Shown here: positions 1 through 9,589 of the stretch, piece by piece
Layout of the letters: the number at the start of each line of letters is the position of its first letter
Numbering within the stretch: the first letter of the stretch is position 1
From: Gentiana macrophylla
Lineage: Eukaryota > Streptophyta > Magnoliopsida > Gentianales > Gentianaceae
Length of the DNA: 64,000 bases
NCBI GenBank assembly: GCA_026214975.1
Contig: JAOBSW010000955.1
Span: 124,001 to 188,000 of the forward strand
Reading direction: 5' to 3'
Program-made: the position numbers and the translations under genes
The notes under the pieces: model-generated
Database searches by the model: none
Told to the model about the DNA's origin: nothing
The model's input: only the letters and a program-made list of their open reading frames with translations

Positions 1-1128
1 ATGAATTTTAAATAAATGAAGTGTGGGAACTAGTTTGTAGACAAGATGGACGAAGAAGGAGCAATTGTCAGAAACAAAGCAAGATAGGTGGAAAAATGAT
101 ACTCACAAGAAGAAGGCATAGATTATGATGAAAATTTTGCACCAGTAGCAAGATTAGAAGCAATAATACTATTCCTAGATTTTGCAGCACACAAATATTT
201 CAAAGTCTATCAAATAGATGTAAAGAGTGCATTCCTAGATGGACTTTTGGAAGAAGAAGTTTATGTGGAACAACCACCTGGTTTTTAGATCAAAGAAAAA
301 GAAGTCAAGGTCTACAAGCTCAAGAAAGCACTATATGGACTCAAATAGGCACCAAGAGCCTAGTATGAGACACTCTCACAACTTTTCAACAATGGATTCA
401 GTAAAGGAACCATTGATAAAACACTTTTCAAGCTACAAGATGAATCAAGCACCTTATTGGTTCAAATCTATGTGGATGACATCATATTTGAATCAGAAGA
501 TGAGAAGCTATGTGAAAATTTTGCACATCAAGTGAAAAGTGAATTCCAAATGACCATGATAGGAGAACTGAACTACTTTATAGGGGTACAAGTAAAACAG
601 ATGAAATATGGCATTTTCATCAATCAAGCAAAGTATACAAAAGACTTCATCAATGAATATGGTATGGACACCAGTGGGTACAAGAACAATACTTGGATAG
701 GATTAAAATGGAAAGGATGTTGATAAAAAAATCTATAGAGGGATCATTGGATCTTTACAATATCTTACAGCAAGCAAACCAGATATTTCTTTTGTAGTAA
801 GAGTGTGTGCAAGATTCTAGTCACAACCTAAGGAATCTCATCTACTTGCAGCCAAAAGAATTATCAAGTATTTGAAGCGTACAATCAATTTAGGGATCTG
901 GTATCCAAAAGAAGGTGGATTCAAATTAATATAATACTCAAATTCAAACTATGCTGGATGCAAAGTGGATAGGAAAAGCACATCAGGAACTTGTCAGATA
1001 ATAAGAAGCAGACTAGTATCATGGTTTAGAAAGAAACAAAATTCCCTTCAACTTCAACAGTTGAGGCAGAGTACATAGCAGCTGGGAGCTGCTTTGCACA
1101 AGTTTTATGGATAAGAAAACAGCTAAGG
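1..1128 (+). pseudogene. Ty1/copia RT-RNase H fragment (Sirevirus-like), broken
   Basis: This is the C-terminal part of a copia polyprotein; its start lies before the window. Visible motifs in order are [24 protein letters not shown] and the RT catalytic signature YVDDIIF near 469-489. Then come TASKPDIS and the RNase H region SNYAGCKVDRKSTSGTC near 945-990. Several in-frame stops (before VEK, after PPGF, after GLK) and at least one frameshift near 690-730 make it a pseudogene. It is close to the pol of the two minus-strand elements at 15.6-31.9 kb. The RNase H breaks off just after VLWIRKQL, directly against an LTR start, so the end of RNase H and the envelope-like region present in its relatives are missing. 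Confidence 0.9.
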
Positions 1129-1527
1129 TGTTAGATATAATTTTGTTTTAATGATGAGTGTCAAACTAGCTGTTATAGGGCAAAGGCAAAAAGATGTCTA
1201 AATTAAATGTATAGGTTTACGAGAGTTTGATATTTGTATAGGTTTGATCAAACAAGAACTGTAAAGGGGTCAGCTGACTTGTCAACAGACTCATCTAGTA
1301 CAGGATTTTCAGTAGAGTGTCTAGGGTTTACTAAAGACTGAATGCTGAGGGTTCAAACTCACTATTGAAGACTGAAGGCTGAGGGTTCAAACTCAGTATT
1401 GAAGACAGAAAGCTAAGGGTTCAGACTTAGTAATGAAGACATAAATTGCAAGGATATGGGAACAGAATTTAGGTAAGCCTGTGATGACCTAAACTGATCA
1501 CATATACCTTGTGTAGAAGGTCATATG
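1129..1527 (+). repeat. Truncated LTR (5' part of U3), Sirevirus family of the E1/E2 elements
   Basis: It starts TGTTAGATAT and continues GATGAGTGTCAAACTAGC. This matches the reverse complement of the LTR starts ending at 11255, 21922 and 37988. Similarity runs through the ACCTTGTGTA(G/A)AAGGTC stretch near 1505-1527 and then stops. Only about 400 of about 1670 bp remain, and the TATA box region is lost. Confidence 0.8.
1334..1435 (+). repeat. 34-bp tandem repeat, three copies, in LTR U3
   Basis: Three head-to-tail units begin at 1334, 1368 and 1402, each starting AAGAC(T/A)GAA with a core like GGGTTCAAACTCAGTATTG. The minus-strand LTRs of the same family (for example 10981-11040) carry about two diverged units. 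The copy number of a U3 repeat therefore varies within the family. Confidence 0.8.
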
Positions 1528-2170
1528 GACTATATTTCCTCCATTTAGCATAATTCATGGTATATAAAGGTTTGATTTAGGGTACTATTTAGAGTGTTAT
1601 CAATGAACAAGCTATGACACTTCTTTAGCTCAATTACCCTTTTCAAGTTGAAAAGTTACATAGTCATTTTTCCTCCGAGATAATGTTCTTACAATGGGAG
1701 ATAGGAATCACCTTTTGCAAGTGCTATGATCTTGTCTTTAGGAAAACACGCACTAATTAATCGATGTTGAAGAATCGTTTATAACAATATGGAACCCCTT
1801 TGCCTTAGTAGCTTATGATGTGTTGCAAATAACTTTTCAGCATTTCTTATTTGTTCTGACACTATCACACAAAAGTACAAGTCTCATATTCGTACTACAA
1901 ATATCACATATCACTTTAAGGCAACTATATCGTCAATGTGAAAGTGAATCCATTTGTTTCAATGAATCTGAAAAAGAAATTATGTTTCTTTGATATTCAA
2001 TGATTAAAATCTGATATCGTATCATAAATTTGTTTTCCTAAATCACTCCCACTATTTTTACTAAAATAATGGCCCGTTGTCTAATCTTTACTCATGAATG
2101 CCCATCTACCTTATTCTTACAAATGAACTTTAGCTACCGTGTCATATTCCTGGTTAAGAAAGTCCCTAAA
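1528..2170. other. Unassigned AT-rich sequence, probably transposon debris
   Basis: No open frame or clear domain is visible. GGTATATAAAGG near 1590 could be an LTR TATA box. CACTCCCACTATTTTT near 2045 could be the reverse complement of a copia polypurine tract. Neither is supported by further structure. Confidence 0.3.
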
Positions 2171-2524
2171 GGCTCCGTTTGGTTTCGGACTGACTAGATC
2201 CATTTGGATCCAAGAAAGAGAAAGAATTATAAAATATAGTGAAGTAATAATGATAAAGTTGAAAAGTTGTATTGAAATTTGTGTAGTTAAAGTAATGATT
2301 GTTGATTTGAAATATTATATTGAAAAAGTAATGGTTAAATAGTGTAATGAGTGTATAAAGTGATGGATTAATATTATTTTATTTGTTGATGTTGATTGAT
2401 TGATGAAAGAATTTATAATAAAATAATAGAATTAATAAAATAATAATAAATAAGTTAGTGGGATGAATAAAATATTGGTTTGGGATCCAAATGGATCAAC
2501 CTAGTCCCAAACCAAACAAATAGG
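2171..2524. mobile_element. MITE-like element with ~41-bp imperfect terminal inverted repeats
   Basis: The left end reads GGCTCCGTTTGGTTTCGGAC and continues to CCATTTGGATCC. The right end is its imperfect reverse complement, ending GTCCCAAACCAAACAAATAGG. The interior is AT-rich and non-coding. The length of 354 bp suits a non-autonomous DNA transposon. I could not define a clean target-site duplication, so the superfamily is open. Confidence 0.7.
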
Positions 2525-3521
2525 TTAGTAATCCGAAATTACTTTCCCTATCATATGCTTTCTTTTGTTCACATTTTGCTTTAGCCTTTCACTTATTTAT
2601 TTTATGATGAATTATACATTGAGACAGTTAACTTCCCATTCTTGGCTTTCTTTAAGAGGAAATGGCCTTGAACTAGCAGTTTATATGAGTAAGCACTACT
2701 CGCAAACCGTGGGATGTCTAATGAGATTGATACCAAATAATTCTCCTCATCGTTGAACTAATTTTATTTGTCTCTCATTCAACAAGAGTGACAGCAGTGA
2801 CATACTTATCAATGTCACTTAATTTTGAAGGATCAAGAGGAGCATCCTCTACCGAAAATTTAATTTGTGTTCTCGATTAATGAGTTCAACGTTCTTGTTA
2901 CTTTTCCACCTTTACGAAGTCATTACCAGTCAATTTATCATGTTTTGCAGTGGTGATACCTTGAGAAGATATGTAGTTGTTAATAAAATTATGAAAGAAT
3001 TATAAATCAAATCATACACCACAACAAATAAGAAATTTTAGGAATTACGAACGTGATGTCATGCATACAGTTTATCCTACCATTCTAAGGATTTAACCTC
3101 ACATCATGTTGCCGCCGCAGGATCGGAATCAACACAATGATGATTAAATTGAGACAATCTCTCGCAACATCTCCATTTAGTTGTTGATTACCTTCCTTTC
3201 TGAGCCAAGATATTTCCAAAAATATCCTTGTGAGTGTGACATATTGTTTCAGATCTTAAAAGTAGACTTTGAGTATGCCTCCATAGGGTCAGTTAGTGAC
3301 CCGATGAGTACACAAAAGCATACCCTTTCAGAGACCAAGCGTTGAATTTTGATAAGGGCAAAGGCCATCCGCAGAGGGCCGTAATCAAAGCGGCTCGAGG
3401 CATCACATTTCTCTCACGGTGTTTGTGTCAACAATAGAGGCTGTGGGGTCGGTTGTCACATTCCCTGCTCCCATTCGTTCTTTTGAAAAATAGATAGTCT
3501 AATTAGGATTTTCAGAATTTC
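2525..3521 (-). other. Possible decayed copia gag remnant and leader
   Basis: On the minus strand at about 2760-2960 the translation gives KLTGNDFVK, followed by KFSVEDAPLDPSKLS in another frame. This resembles the start of Tork/BARE-type copia gag (LxGxNFxxWK...). Many stops and shifts are present. The rest up to 3521 holds no recognisable gene. The assignment is tentative and rests partly on the LTR-like sequence upstream on the same strand. Confidence 0.25.
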
Positions 3522-3853
3522 TTAATAATACGAAAAACAATAAATATTAATATTTAATTAATCATCTTACTAGTTTATCGGTTCCAAATATCGTCTAACT
3601 AGTGTCAATATACTCATGTGATTTTCCAATTTTATGGATTTATTAAATTTCCTTGTGTAGACATTACACATTTTAAATTCAGCGGGAAATTTTATAATCC
3701 CAATAATTCGAAAAACAATAAATCATGAAATTTAAAGCTCTCACTAGTTTATCGGTTCCAAATACCGTCTAACTAGCATCACAATAGTCATGATTTTCCA
3801 TTTTACCGATTATTTAGAAATCTCTTGGGTACACACTACACAACTAAAATTCA
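3522..3853 (+). repeat. ~180-bp imperfect tandem duplication
   Basis: Two copies start near 3522 and 3701. Each contains CGAAAAACAATAAAT, then TAGTTTATCGGTTCCAAATA and CGTCTAACTAG, then ATGATTTTCCA, and ends around a TACAC-rich stretch. Divergence is moderate. No coding potential is seen. Confidence 0.65.
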
Positions 3854-3925
3854 AATGAATCGAGTCGAGTCAGAACCCACACAGATTCGAATGAATCGAG
3901 TCAAGTAAGAACCCACACAGATTCA
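3854..3925 (+). repeat. 36-bp tandem repeat, two copies
   Basis: The two units begin AATGAATCGAGTC and end ACCCACACAGATTC. They span 3854-3889 and 3890-3925 and differ at few positions. Confidence 0.8.
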
Positions 3926-4360
3926 TCTACATCCTGATTCGATCAATATCCATAGAGGAAACATGAATTTTGCGATCTAATTACCTAACGAATGATTAAT
4001 TAATACCTTAAATAAAAGGTTATGAGATTACCCAACCGAATCAAGATGACGTGATCTTCTGGATTGTATCTCCAAGCAACGACTGGTGGATGCCGATCCT
4101 GTATTCGAACCTCCTGGAATATGCTCTAAGAAAAACCATAGTTTTTCTTCTTCCCAGTGATTAAGACAAGAAAACAAAATTTCTCTATTTTCTTCAGAAA
4201 GTGGCGTTGTTTAATTTTATCAAATTTTGTGCTGGAGAAAATGTTTATAAAGGCTAATAATCAATAGTTTGAGAGTTTATCTTATACGCACAAATTTATC
4301 TTTTCCTTTACGGAAAATAAAACATTTATCCAATAACTATATGATATACGAAGTGACAAA
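3926..4360 (-). repeat. LTR-like fragment related to the 33.7-kb solo LTR
   Basis: The stretch 4070-4200 (GATGCCGATCCTGTATTCGA, AACCTCCT, AATATGC, AGTTTTTCTTC, TTTCTCTATTTTCTTC) follows the same order as 33880-33990 in the solo LTR. TTTATAAA near 4245-4253 sits where a minus-strand TATA box would be expected. The ends are not defined. Confidence 0.4.
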
Positions 4361-4489
4361 TTAATGGTGTATAGCCGTCAATAGGATCAACCGTTAATCA
4401 ACGGTTACAAGGCATTACAAGTGGAAGACAAGGCATTAAATGCAAGTTACAAAGCTATGATTGACAGACTGAAATACTACCACAACTCT

Positions 4490-4900
4490 TAGAGCAACAA
4501 CAATGACTCAAAAAACCACAATGTGAACGGTACCTTTTTCTGATTTGTCAATGTGAACATAACTTTTTTTTTTACAATGACTCTAAAAGTCACCTCCAAA
4601 AATTTCACAATGTGACTGAGGATGGCTTTCTGCCACTTCTATCTTCACGATGGGAGTATTAAAAAAATAATAAAACACACAAATCAAGACTGTCTCTATT
4701 TACTTTATATTTTTTATCTTTTTTTAATTCATCTTTCACAAATAAAAGACTATATTTTAATAATAAAAATGTGTGTTCTCCTTTTACCCATTGTGGTATC
4801 CTTCGTGAAAACAAACTTGACAATGTTGCCAACTAGGATTATTTTGATGCTTTTGAGAATAAATAACATTGTGAATGGTTTTACCATTGTACATGCTCTA
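4490..4900. mobile_element. MITE-like element inside LTR U3
   Basis: The left end TAGAGCAACAACAATG and the reverse complement of the right end, TAGAGCATGTACAATGG, form imperfect inverted repeats. The similarity continues inward (AAAACCAC versus AAAACCAT, then ACAATGTG). Length is 411 bp with no transposase. The flanking TTA/TAA do not form a clean direct duplication, so the superfamily is unassigned. Confidence 0.6.
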
Positions 4901-5049
4901 ACTACCAAGAAAGACGTTAAAAGCCAACAAACAGATATTTACTGCAAGACATCAAATGAATTTGAAATATACAACCTAGAAATTAATGAGGACCACTCAT
5001 TGCCTTCAACATTTGTTTTTCAAATCAATGTAGAGAACCTAGGTAGAGC

Positions 5050-5057
5050 TATAAATA
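5050..5057 (+). promoter_or_regulatory. LTR TATA box
   Basis: TATAAATA is placed in the middle of the LTR at 4361-8783, with U3-like sequence upstream and R/U5-like sequence downstream. This is the expected promoter position. Confidence 0.5.
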
Positions 5058-5690
5058 CAATAATCAACAACGCAACAAGTACAAGATTTACACAAGAAAC
5101 ATACAAGTGAGATTATCATTCAAAAAAATATTGCCCACAAGAGGAATCTCTACAAAATTCTAAGCTTTCCACTCTTCATCCAAAAAATCAAGATGAATTT
5201 AAAGCACTCACCAAAATATACTCAGAAATCGTCTTGATTAGATTATTTCAAGATACATCTGGCAAGGCTCTTATTTTGTATCATTCTTGATACCGCACCA
5301 ATCTACACCATCAACAATTGTGTTAACAAGAAGTGAACATATTGAAGCATAAAAAATATGTGAATGAATAGAAAGGGTTAAGCAGCTGAAGAAGAGATCT
5401 TCAGAAGAACTACGTCGAGTTTACCATTGAAGAAACTGAGGGCTCTGAAGAATTGGCTGCTAGATTATTAAATATCTACAGGGTGTCAATGACACTGTCT
5501 TATTTTGTTAATGATGAGTACAATATTGATACCACTAAGTCATAGGAGAAGCGGTCACGTAAGAGATTACACCACTCCGGTGATCGATAACAAACTCTCT
5601 CTCTGACTCTTTACATTACGCACTTTAAATTATGCATTTAATAAATCCATTGCATCATCCGTTTTCATGTAAACCAAGCCAAGGGGTTTT

Positions 5691-6322
5691 TATGTGATTC
5701 CGGATAGAATCAAATCCGATGTTTCGGCCAGGAAGTAACTAGGGGGAACAATGACGAGCTAAGGATCCTAGACAAAGTAATCCAACCAAATCGTAGGAAG
5801 AGAACGCCCAACAATCGCTCACAATGCTGGTAAATTCTCGAAGGGTTGAACTTTGTACGACGAAGAAAATTCTCAATCGCAAGTGATGTTCAAGTCTCAC
5901 GACTTGGTTGAGTAAAACTCAATAATCTGATTTTTCATATAACAATTGTGTGTTAGTAGCATGTCTATTTATAGACTACAAATAAAAGATTCCCACTCTC
6001 TTAAGCAATGTGGGAGAATGAAAACTAATAAAATCCTAACTAGAAAATAAAAACCCTAGAAGCCACATCAGGTGGGCTTCTTGTGACACTAAGCCCACAA
6101 TATACTTATTAACATACTTTAATGATAAATAAAATAAAATTTGTCCAAATAATTACTAATGGGACAACTCACATTTGGATCAGCCTTATTGACCCAATAA
6201 TTAAATAAACGACTTTCTTCCACATTATCCAAGTCTATCTTCATGCTCTTCAAGCCTAATAATATAGATAGTGCATTTTATGGGCTAGCTGGTCTTTGAA
6301 TTGTTTGGACTGGATCATATCA
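5691..6322 (-). repeat. 3' LTR of the small LTR element
   Basis: It is a near copy of 7938-8602 and shares GTGATTCCGGAT, GACGAGCTAAGGATCCTAGA and CACATCAGGTGGGCTTCTTG. On the minus strand it begins TGATATGATCC and ends GGAATCACATA, so the terminal inverted repeat TGATGTGA...TCACAT is nearly intact. Confidence 0.85.
5963..5974 (-). promoter_or_regulatory. LTR TATA box (minus strand)
   Basis: The minus strand reads CTATAAATAGAC. In the partner LTR the same site is mutated (GCCTTTTTACAGGC near 8220-8233). Confidence 0.5.
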
Positions 6323-6334
6323 TTCCCTCCATGT
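6323..6334 (-). promoter_or_regulatory. Polypurine tract of the small LTR element
   Basis: The minus strand reads CATGGAGGGAA directly before the LTR start TGATATGATCC. It sets the orientation of the element. The preceding frame reads like a gypsy polyprotein tail (MNPFEHGGND). Confidence 0.55.
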
Positions 6335-6355
6335 TCAAAAGGATTCATCTTCGAA

Positions 6356-7138
6356 TCAGAAGGATGTCATAAAAGTCATCAACACACACCAATCTCGAAC
6401 AAACCACAAAAAGCCGCAACGAAATGCCGGGATGAATACAAAGTTGAAATACGACGGCAAACCAATTGACCGTTGACAGGACGAACCAAGCCTCACCAAT
6501 GGAACAAAAGAACACTCCCTCGGCTTGATATTGGCGATGACGCTGAGGAAGGAAGCAAAATACTCATAGCAACTCAGTCTAGGAGAGGCATCAACATGTG
6601 CGACAAATGGGTCAATGATTGTATGCTCCGGTTTGCCACCTATAGGATCAGGATCAACACAATCCAAAGACAACATAGGGGCTGCGTTAGAGATATCCAA
6701 CAGCCCGGTGTCCTCTGCATTAGGTTGAGCAGAATGTACCTGCAAATAAGACGCAACAAAACTGGAACAAGAATTGAGGACTATAGCATCTTCTTTTGCC
6801 TCAACCAAAAGCAACTCCTCACGGTCTTCCTCCACAATAGACACCTCATACACATCTACTTTCTCATCCATAAATTCAGGCTCATTCACCTCTACCGCAC
6901 TCTCACCTTCCTCATTTTTAACTCGGTTTACAGCAGCCAACAAAGTAGCAAGTGCCTCACGAATCTCATGTATATCCTCACGTAAAGGTGTCACTGCCGC
7001 ATGCACCTCATCAGATACCTCCTGTTTCGCTTCTTCTAACTGTCGTTTCAATTCAATGTTCTGAGTTTCACCTTGCTCCCTTATTTTTACATCAAAAATT
7101 TCATGTACCTCCTCAACAACTAATCCACGTCCGACCAT
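6356..7138 (-). CDS. Coiled-coil ORF, gag-like, in small LTR element
   Basis: This is an open frame of 260 codons starting MVGRGLVVEEVHEIF. Residues about 20-75 are rich in E, K, Q and L with heptad spacing (IELKRQLEEAKQEV, REDIHEIREALATLL), predicting a coiled coil. Residues about 75-110 are very acidic. There is no zinc knuckle, aspartic protease motif or RT motif. The last third is hydrophobic and rich in C and F, and may be frameshifted sequence. It lies between a long leader and the polypurine tract, where gag would be, and is the only ORF on the sense strand. I infer a structural or gag-like role. It could also be a remnant of a longer gypsy polyprotein. Confidence 0.55.
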   Translation of the reverse strand: MVGRGLVVEEVHEIFDVKIREQGETQNIELKRQLEEAKQEVSDEVHAAVTPLREDIHEIREALATLLAAVNRVKNEEGESAVEVNEPEFMDEKVDVYEVSIVEEDREELLLVEAKEDAIVLNSCSSFVASYLQVHSAQPNAEDTGLLDISNAAPMLSLDCVDPDPIGGKPEHTIIDPFVAHVDASPRLSCYEYFASFLSVIANIKPRECSFVPLVRLGSSCQRSIGLPSYFNFVFIPAFRCGFLWFVRDWCVLMTFMTSF

Positions 7139-7937
7139 GTTGCCTCACTATCACTCTTGTTTACACTCCCCTCTTTCTATGTCGTATAAAGCACCCTTGT
7201 CAAACGAAGCAGAAATGCAAGCAAAAGTAAACAGCAATCAAAACTGACTCTCTAGAGGACACTAGTTGTTCAGACCGAGAATAGGTTCAAAGGTATGGGA
7301 ATTAGTGGAATAATGTGTGAAAAGTTGCTAAATCCGATTATTAGAGAAAAGAAAGGAAAGGACTCAAAAGATGGAATGATATTGGATGACTGCAATGTTT
7401 CACGGGTGTGAAAATTTTCACACCCAGGAGTGGTGCTCACGTCAATAATGCTCTGCCCCTTTGTTTTATTTTTTTGTTGTGTTTTTTTTACTGTGGCCGC
7501 ACTTTAGATAAATCAAATAAAAAAATTGAAAGAAAATAGGTAGGTCAACCTCTTTGTTTTTGCTTTTGGTCAGACGGAAACCAGAAGCAGGTAATGAGAA
7601 ATTTTTTTTTGCCCAAGTTCAAAATATTTTTTTTTGTTTTAGATGAAGATGAATAAGAAGCAACAGCAATTAGGCACAATTTTGTTTTTCGTTTTTTTGG
7701 TTTTTCAGTGATAAGGGACAAGCCGCAACAGCAATTATGCACAGAAGACAGGTACGATATAAGCAAGAACAATTAGACACAATTTTTTTTTTACAAGATG
7801 ATGATCGATCACAAAACAAATTATTGAACAAGAAGGAAATTATGAACACATGTTTTTCTTTTCTTTAATGATACAAATTGAAAGACAAAAAAAAAAGGGA
7901 TATTTGCTCACCGAAGTTCTTTGAAGCTCACATTAAT
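7139..7937 (-). other. Leader of the small LTR element, non-coding
   Basis: About 800 bp lie between the 5' LTR and the ORF start. The stretch is rich in T and A runs (7460-7900). A recognisable tRNA-complementary primer site next to the LTR is not seen; the minus strand there reads TTAATGTGAGCTTC. Confidence 0.5.
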
Positions 7938-8602
7938 CGATGTGATTCCGGATGGAATCAAATCCGATGTTTCACCCAAGAGTAACTAGGAGGAACAATG
8001 ACGAGCTAAGGATCCTAGACAGTAATCCAACTAAATCGTAGGAAGGGGACGCCCAACAATCGCTCACAGTGCCGGTAAATTCTCGAAGGGTTGAACTTTC
8101 TACGATGAAGAAAATTCTCACAGGCAATTGATGTTCAAGTCTCACGACTTGTTTGAGTAAAACTCAATAATCTGATTTTTCATATAACAATTGTGTGTTC
8201 TTACAATCATAGTATCATGCCTTTTTACAGGCTACAAATAAAAGACTTCCCACTCTCCTAAGCAATGTGGGAGAATGAAAACTAATAAAATCTTAACTAG
8301 AAATGAAAACTAATAAAATCTTAAATAGAAAATAAAAACCCTAGGCGCCACATCAGGTGGGCTTCTTGTGACACTAAGCCCACAAGATACTTATTAACAT
8401 AGTTTAACGCTAAATAAAATAAAATAGGTCCAAATAACTACTAATGGCGCAACTCACATTTGGGCCAGCCTTATTGACACAATAATTAAATAAACGATTT
8501 TCTTCCACATTATCCAAGTCCATCTTCATGCTCTTCAAGCATAATATATAGATAGTGCATTTTATGGGCTGGTCTTTGAATTGCTTGGATTGGATCACAT
8601 CA
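7938..8602 (-). repeat. 5' LTR of the small LTR element
   Basis: It is the copy of 5691-6322. On the minus strand it begins TGATGTGATCCAATCC and ends GGAATCACATCGA. It is longer than its partner partly because of a 28-bp tandem duplication at 8274-8329. Confidence 0.85.
8274..8329 (+). repeat. 28-bp tandem duplication in one LTR only
   Basis: AATGAAAACTAATAAAATCT is repeated head to tail at 8274-8301 and 8302-8329. The partner LTR has a single copy, so the duplication arose after insertion. Confidence 0.85.
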
Positions 8603-8607
8603 GTTTT

Positions 8608-8783
8608 AAAGATACATTACATTGTACTATTCTAAGAAGGAGAACCAGACGAGTTAATCAAAAGAGTTGTTTACTCCTCTAACAAACCCTCTAGTTTGTT
8701 CCTACTAGAAGAAGTTTTTGAAAACCAATAAGAGTTCATTCACCCCCTCTGAACTCTTTGAAGTCTTGTATTGAGGACCAACA
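8608..8783 (+). repeat. Sirevirus-like LTR, second part (3' end)
   Basis: This continues the LTR at 4361-5690 after the inserted element. GAGTTCATTCACCCCCTCTG and the terminal GAGGACCAACA are typical of Sirevirus LTR 3' ends and resemble the ends of the E1 and E2 LTRs. No primer site follows, so it is a 3' or solo LTR. Confidence 0.6.
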
Positions 8784-9589
8784 TCATGTATCTTGTAACA
8801 TTTTTCTCTACAGTGTGGCCATTGAAACCACATAAACTGCATTGAAATTTCTTAATATTCTTTCCCTTAGAACTGTTTGCAAGAAGATTCGAAGATTGTT
8901 CTGCTATGTTGAAATTTCATGCTCTAGCCCCAATTTGATCACCTCTGTCATTTCTAACATTCTAAGCCATCAAGATAGAAAAATCTTGATTTTTTGCTTT
9001 ATTAGCCACGTATGTCTTCTGCCTTTCAAATTAATGGCCAAAGCAAAGGCATCTTGAATTTCCAGGAAAGGCATCCTTAACATAGCTTGAGATTCCATTG
9101 GCTAAAATTCATCCCTAAATCCCTTCAAGAACATTATCACATGTTCTATTTCAATGTGACCTAGTAGATTTTGCATGACATCACAATGACATTGAGGTCC
9201 ACACTTACAAACTGGAATTGGACTGATAGTGTTGATTTATTCCCAAAGGACCATAAGCTTTTTGAAATATTGATTCATAGAATCTTATCCTTATTAGTGA
9301 TTTCATATCTTCAAGAATGTCTGACAATCTAAAAGCATCAACACATGCAAATCTTTGTGCAAGATTTCTTCACACAGCCTCATCACCCTTGAAATACATC
9401 AACCATTGAGAGATTTTATTCTCAACAGAATTGAAGATCCATGTTATGACCATTGCGCCAAATTGCCTCGAAACTTGGAATCAATTGAACATACATCTAT
9501 CTTTTTGATTGCGCCATCAACAAAACCAAACTTGTTCTTTGTTATGAGAATCATCTAGATAGACATCTACCATGGATGATATTTGTTAT
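8784..9589 (-). pseudogene. Copia gag, C-terminal half, of element H
   Basis: Read on the minus strand it continues the gag N-terminus found at 37994-38090. Motifs in order are KNKFGFVDGAI, a stretch equivalent to YFKKLMVLWE, SPIPVCKCGPQCHC, and the zinc knuckle CSLCGFNGHTVEKC near 8800-8850. These are hallmarks of the UBN2-type copia gag that starts with HPxENPxLVLV. Many stops and shifts are present. E1 is inserted at its upstream end; the duplicated target GTTAT (9585-9589 and 37989-37993) joins the halves within the NYHxW region. On the left it stops at an LTR end (8783). Confidence 0.75.

Larger units (their letters stand above)
4361..5690 (+). repeat. Sirevirus-like LTR, first part (interrupted)
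   Basis: It has a TATA box at 5050 and a U5-type stretch TTTACATTACGCACTTTAAA at 5612-5631. It continues across an inserted element into 8608-8783, which ends with the Sirevirus-like TTCATTCACCCCCCTCT and ACCAACA. The left end is unclear; I place it next to the LTR-like fragment at about 4361. A MITE lies inside U3. It could be the remainder of the truncated LTR at 1129, but this is unproven. Confidence 0.5.
5691..8602 (-). mobile_element. Small non-autonomous LTR retrotransposon with one coiled-coil ORF
   Basis: Two direct repeats of about 632 and 665 bp flank a 1.6-kb interior. The flanks are identical 5-bp duplications, GTTTT at 5686-5690 and 8603-8607, so the element is structurally complete. 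The LTR TATA box and the only good ORF are both on the minus strand. The interior lacks protease, integrase and RT, so it must move with help from elsewhere. It resembles the terminal-repeat-with-gag (TR-GAG) or large-retrotransposon-derivative type. The LTRs differ by roughly 8 percent by eye. Confidence 0.8.

Noticed and set aside
3361..3475. rRNA-like GC-rich patch
   Set aside because: I recognised no conserved rRNA segment and the patch is too short and isolated.
4622..5110. 162-codon plus-strand ORF
   Set aside because: It runs from inside the MITE through LTR U3 and past the TATA box, with no domain and AT-rich codon content. It is a chance frame.
6473..7230. Plus-strand ORFs of 92-170 codons
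   Set aside because: They are antisense to the better-supported coiled-coil ORF at 6356-7138, which has heptad periodicity and agrees with LTR orientation.
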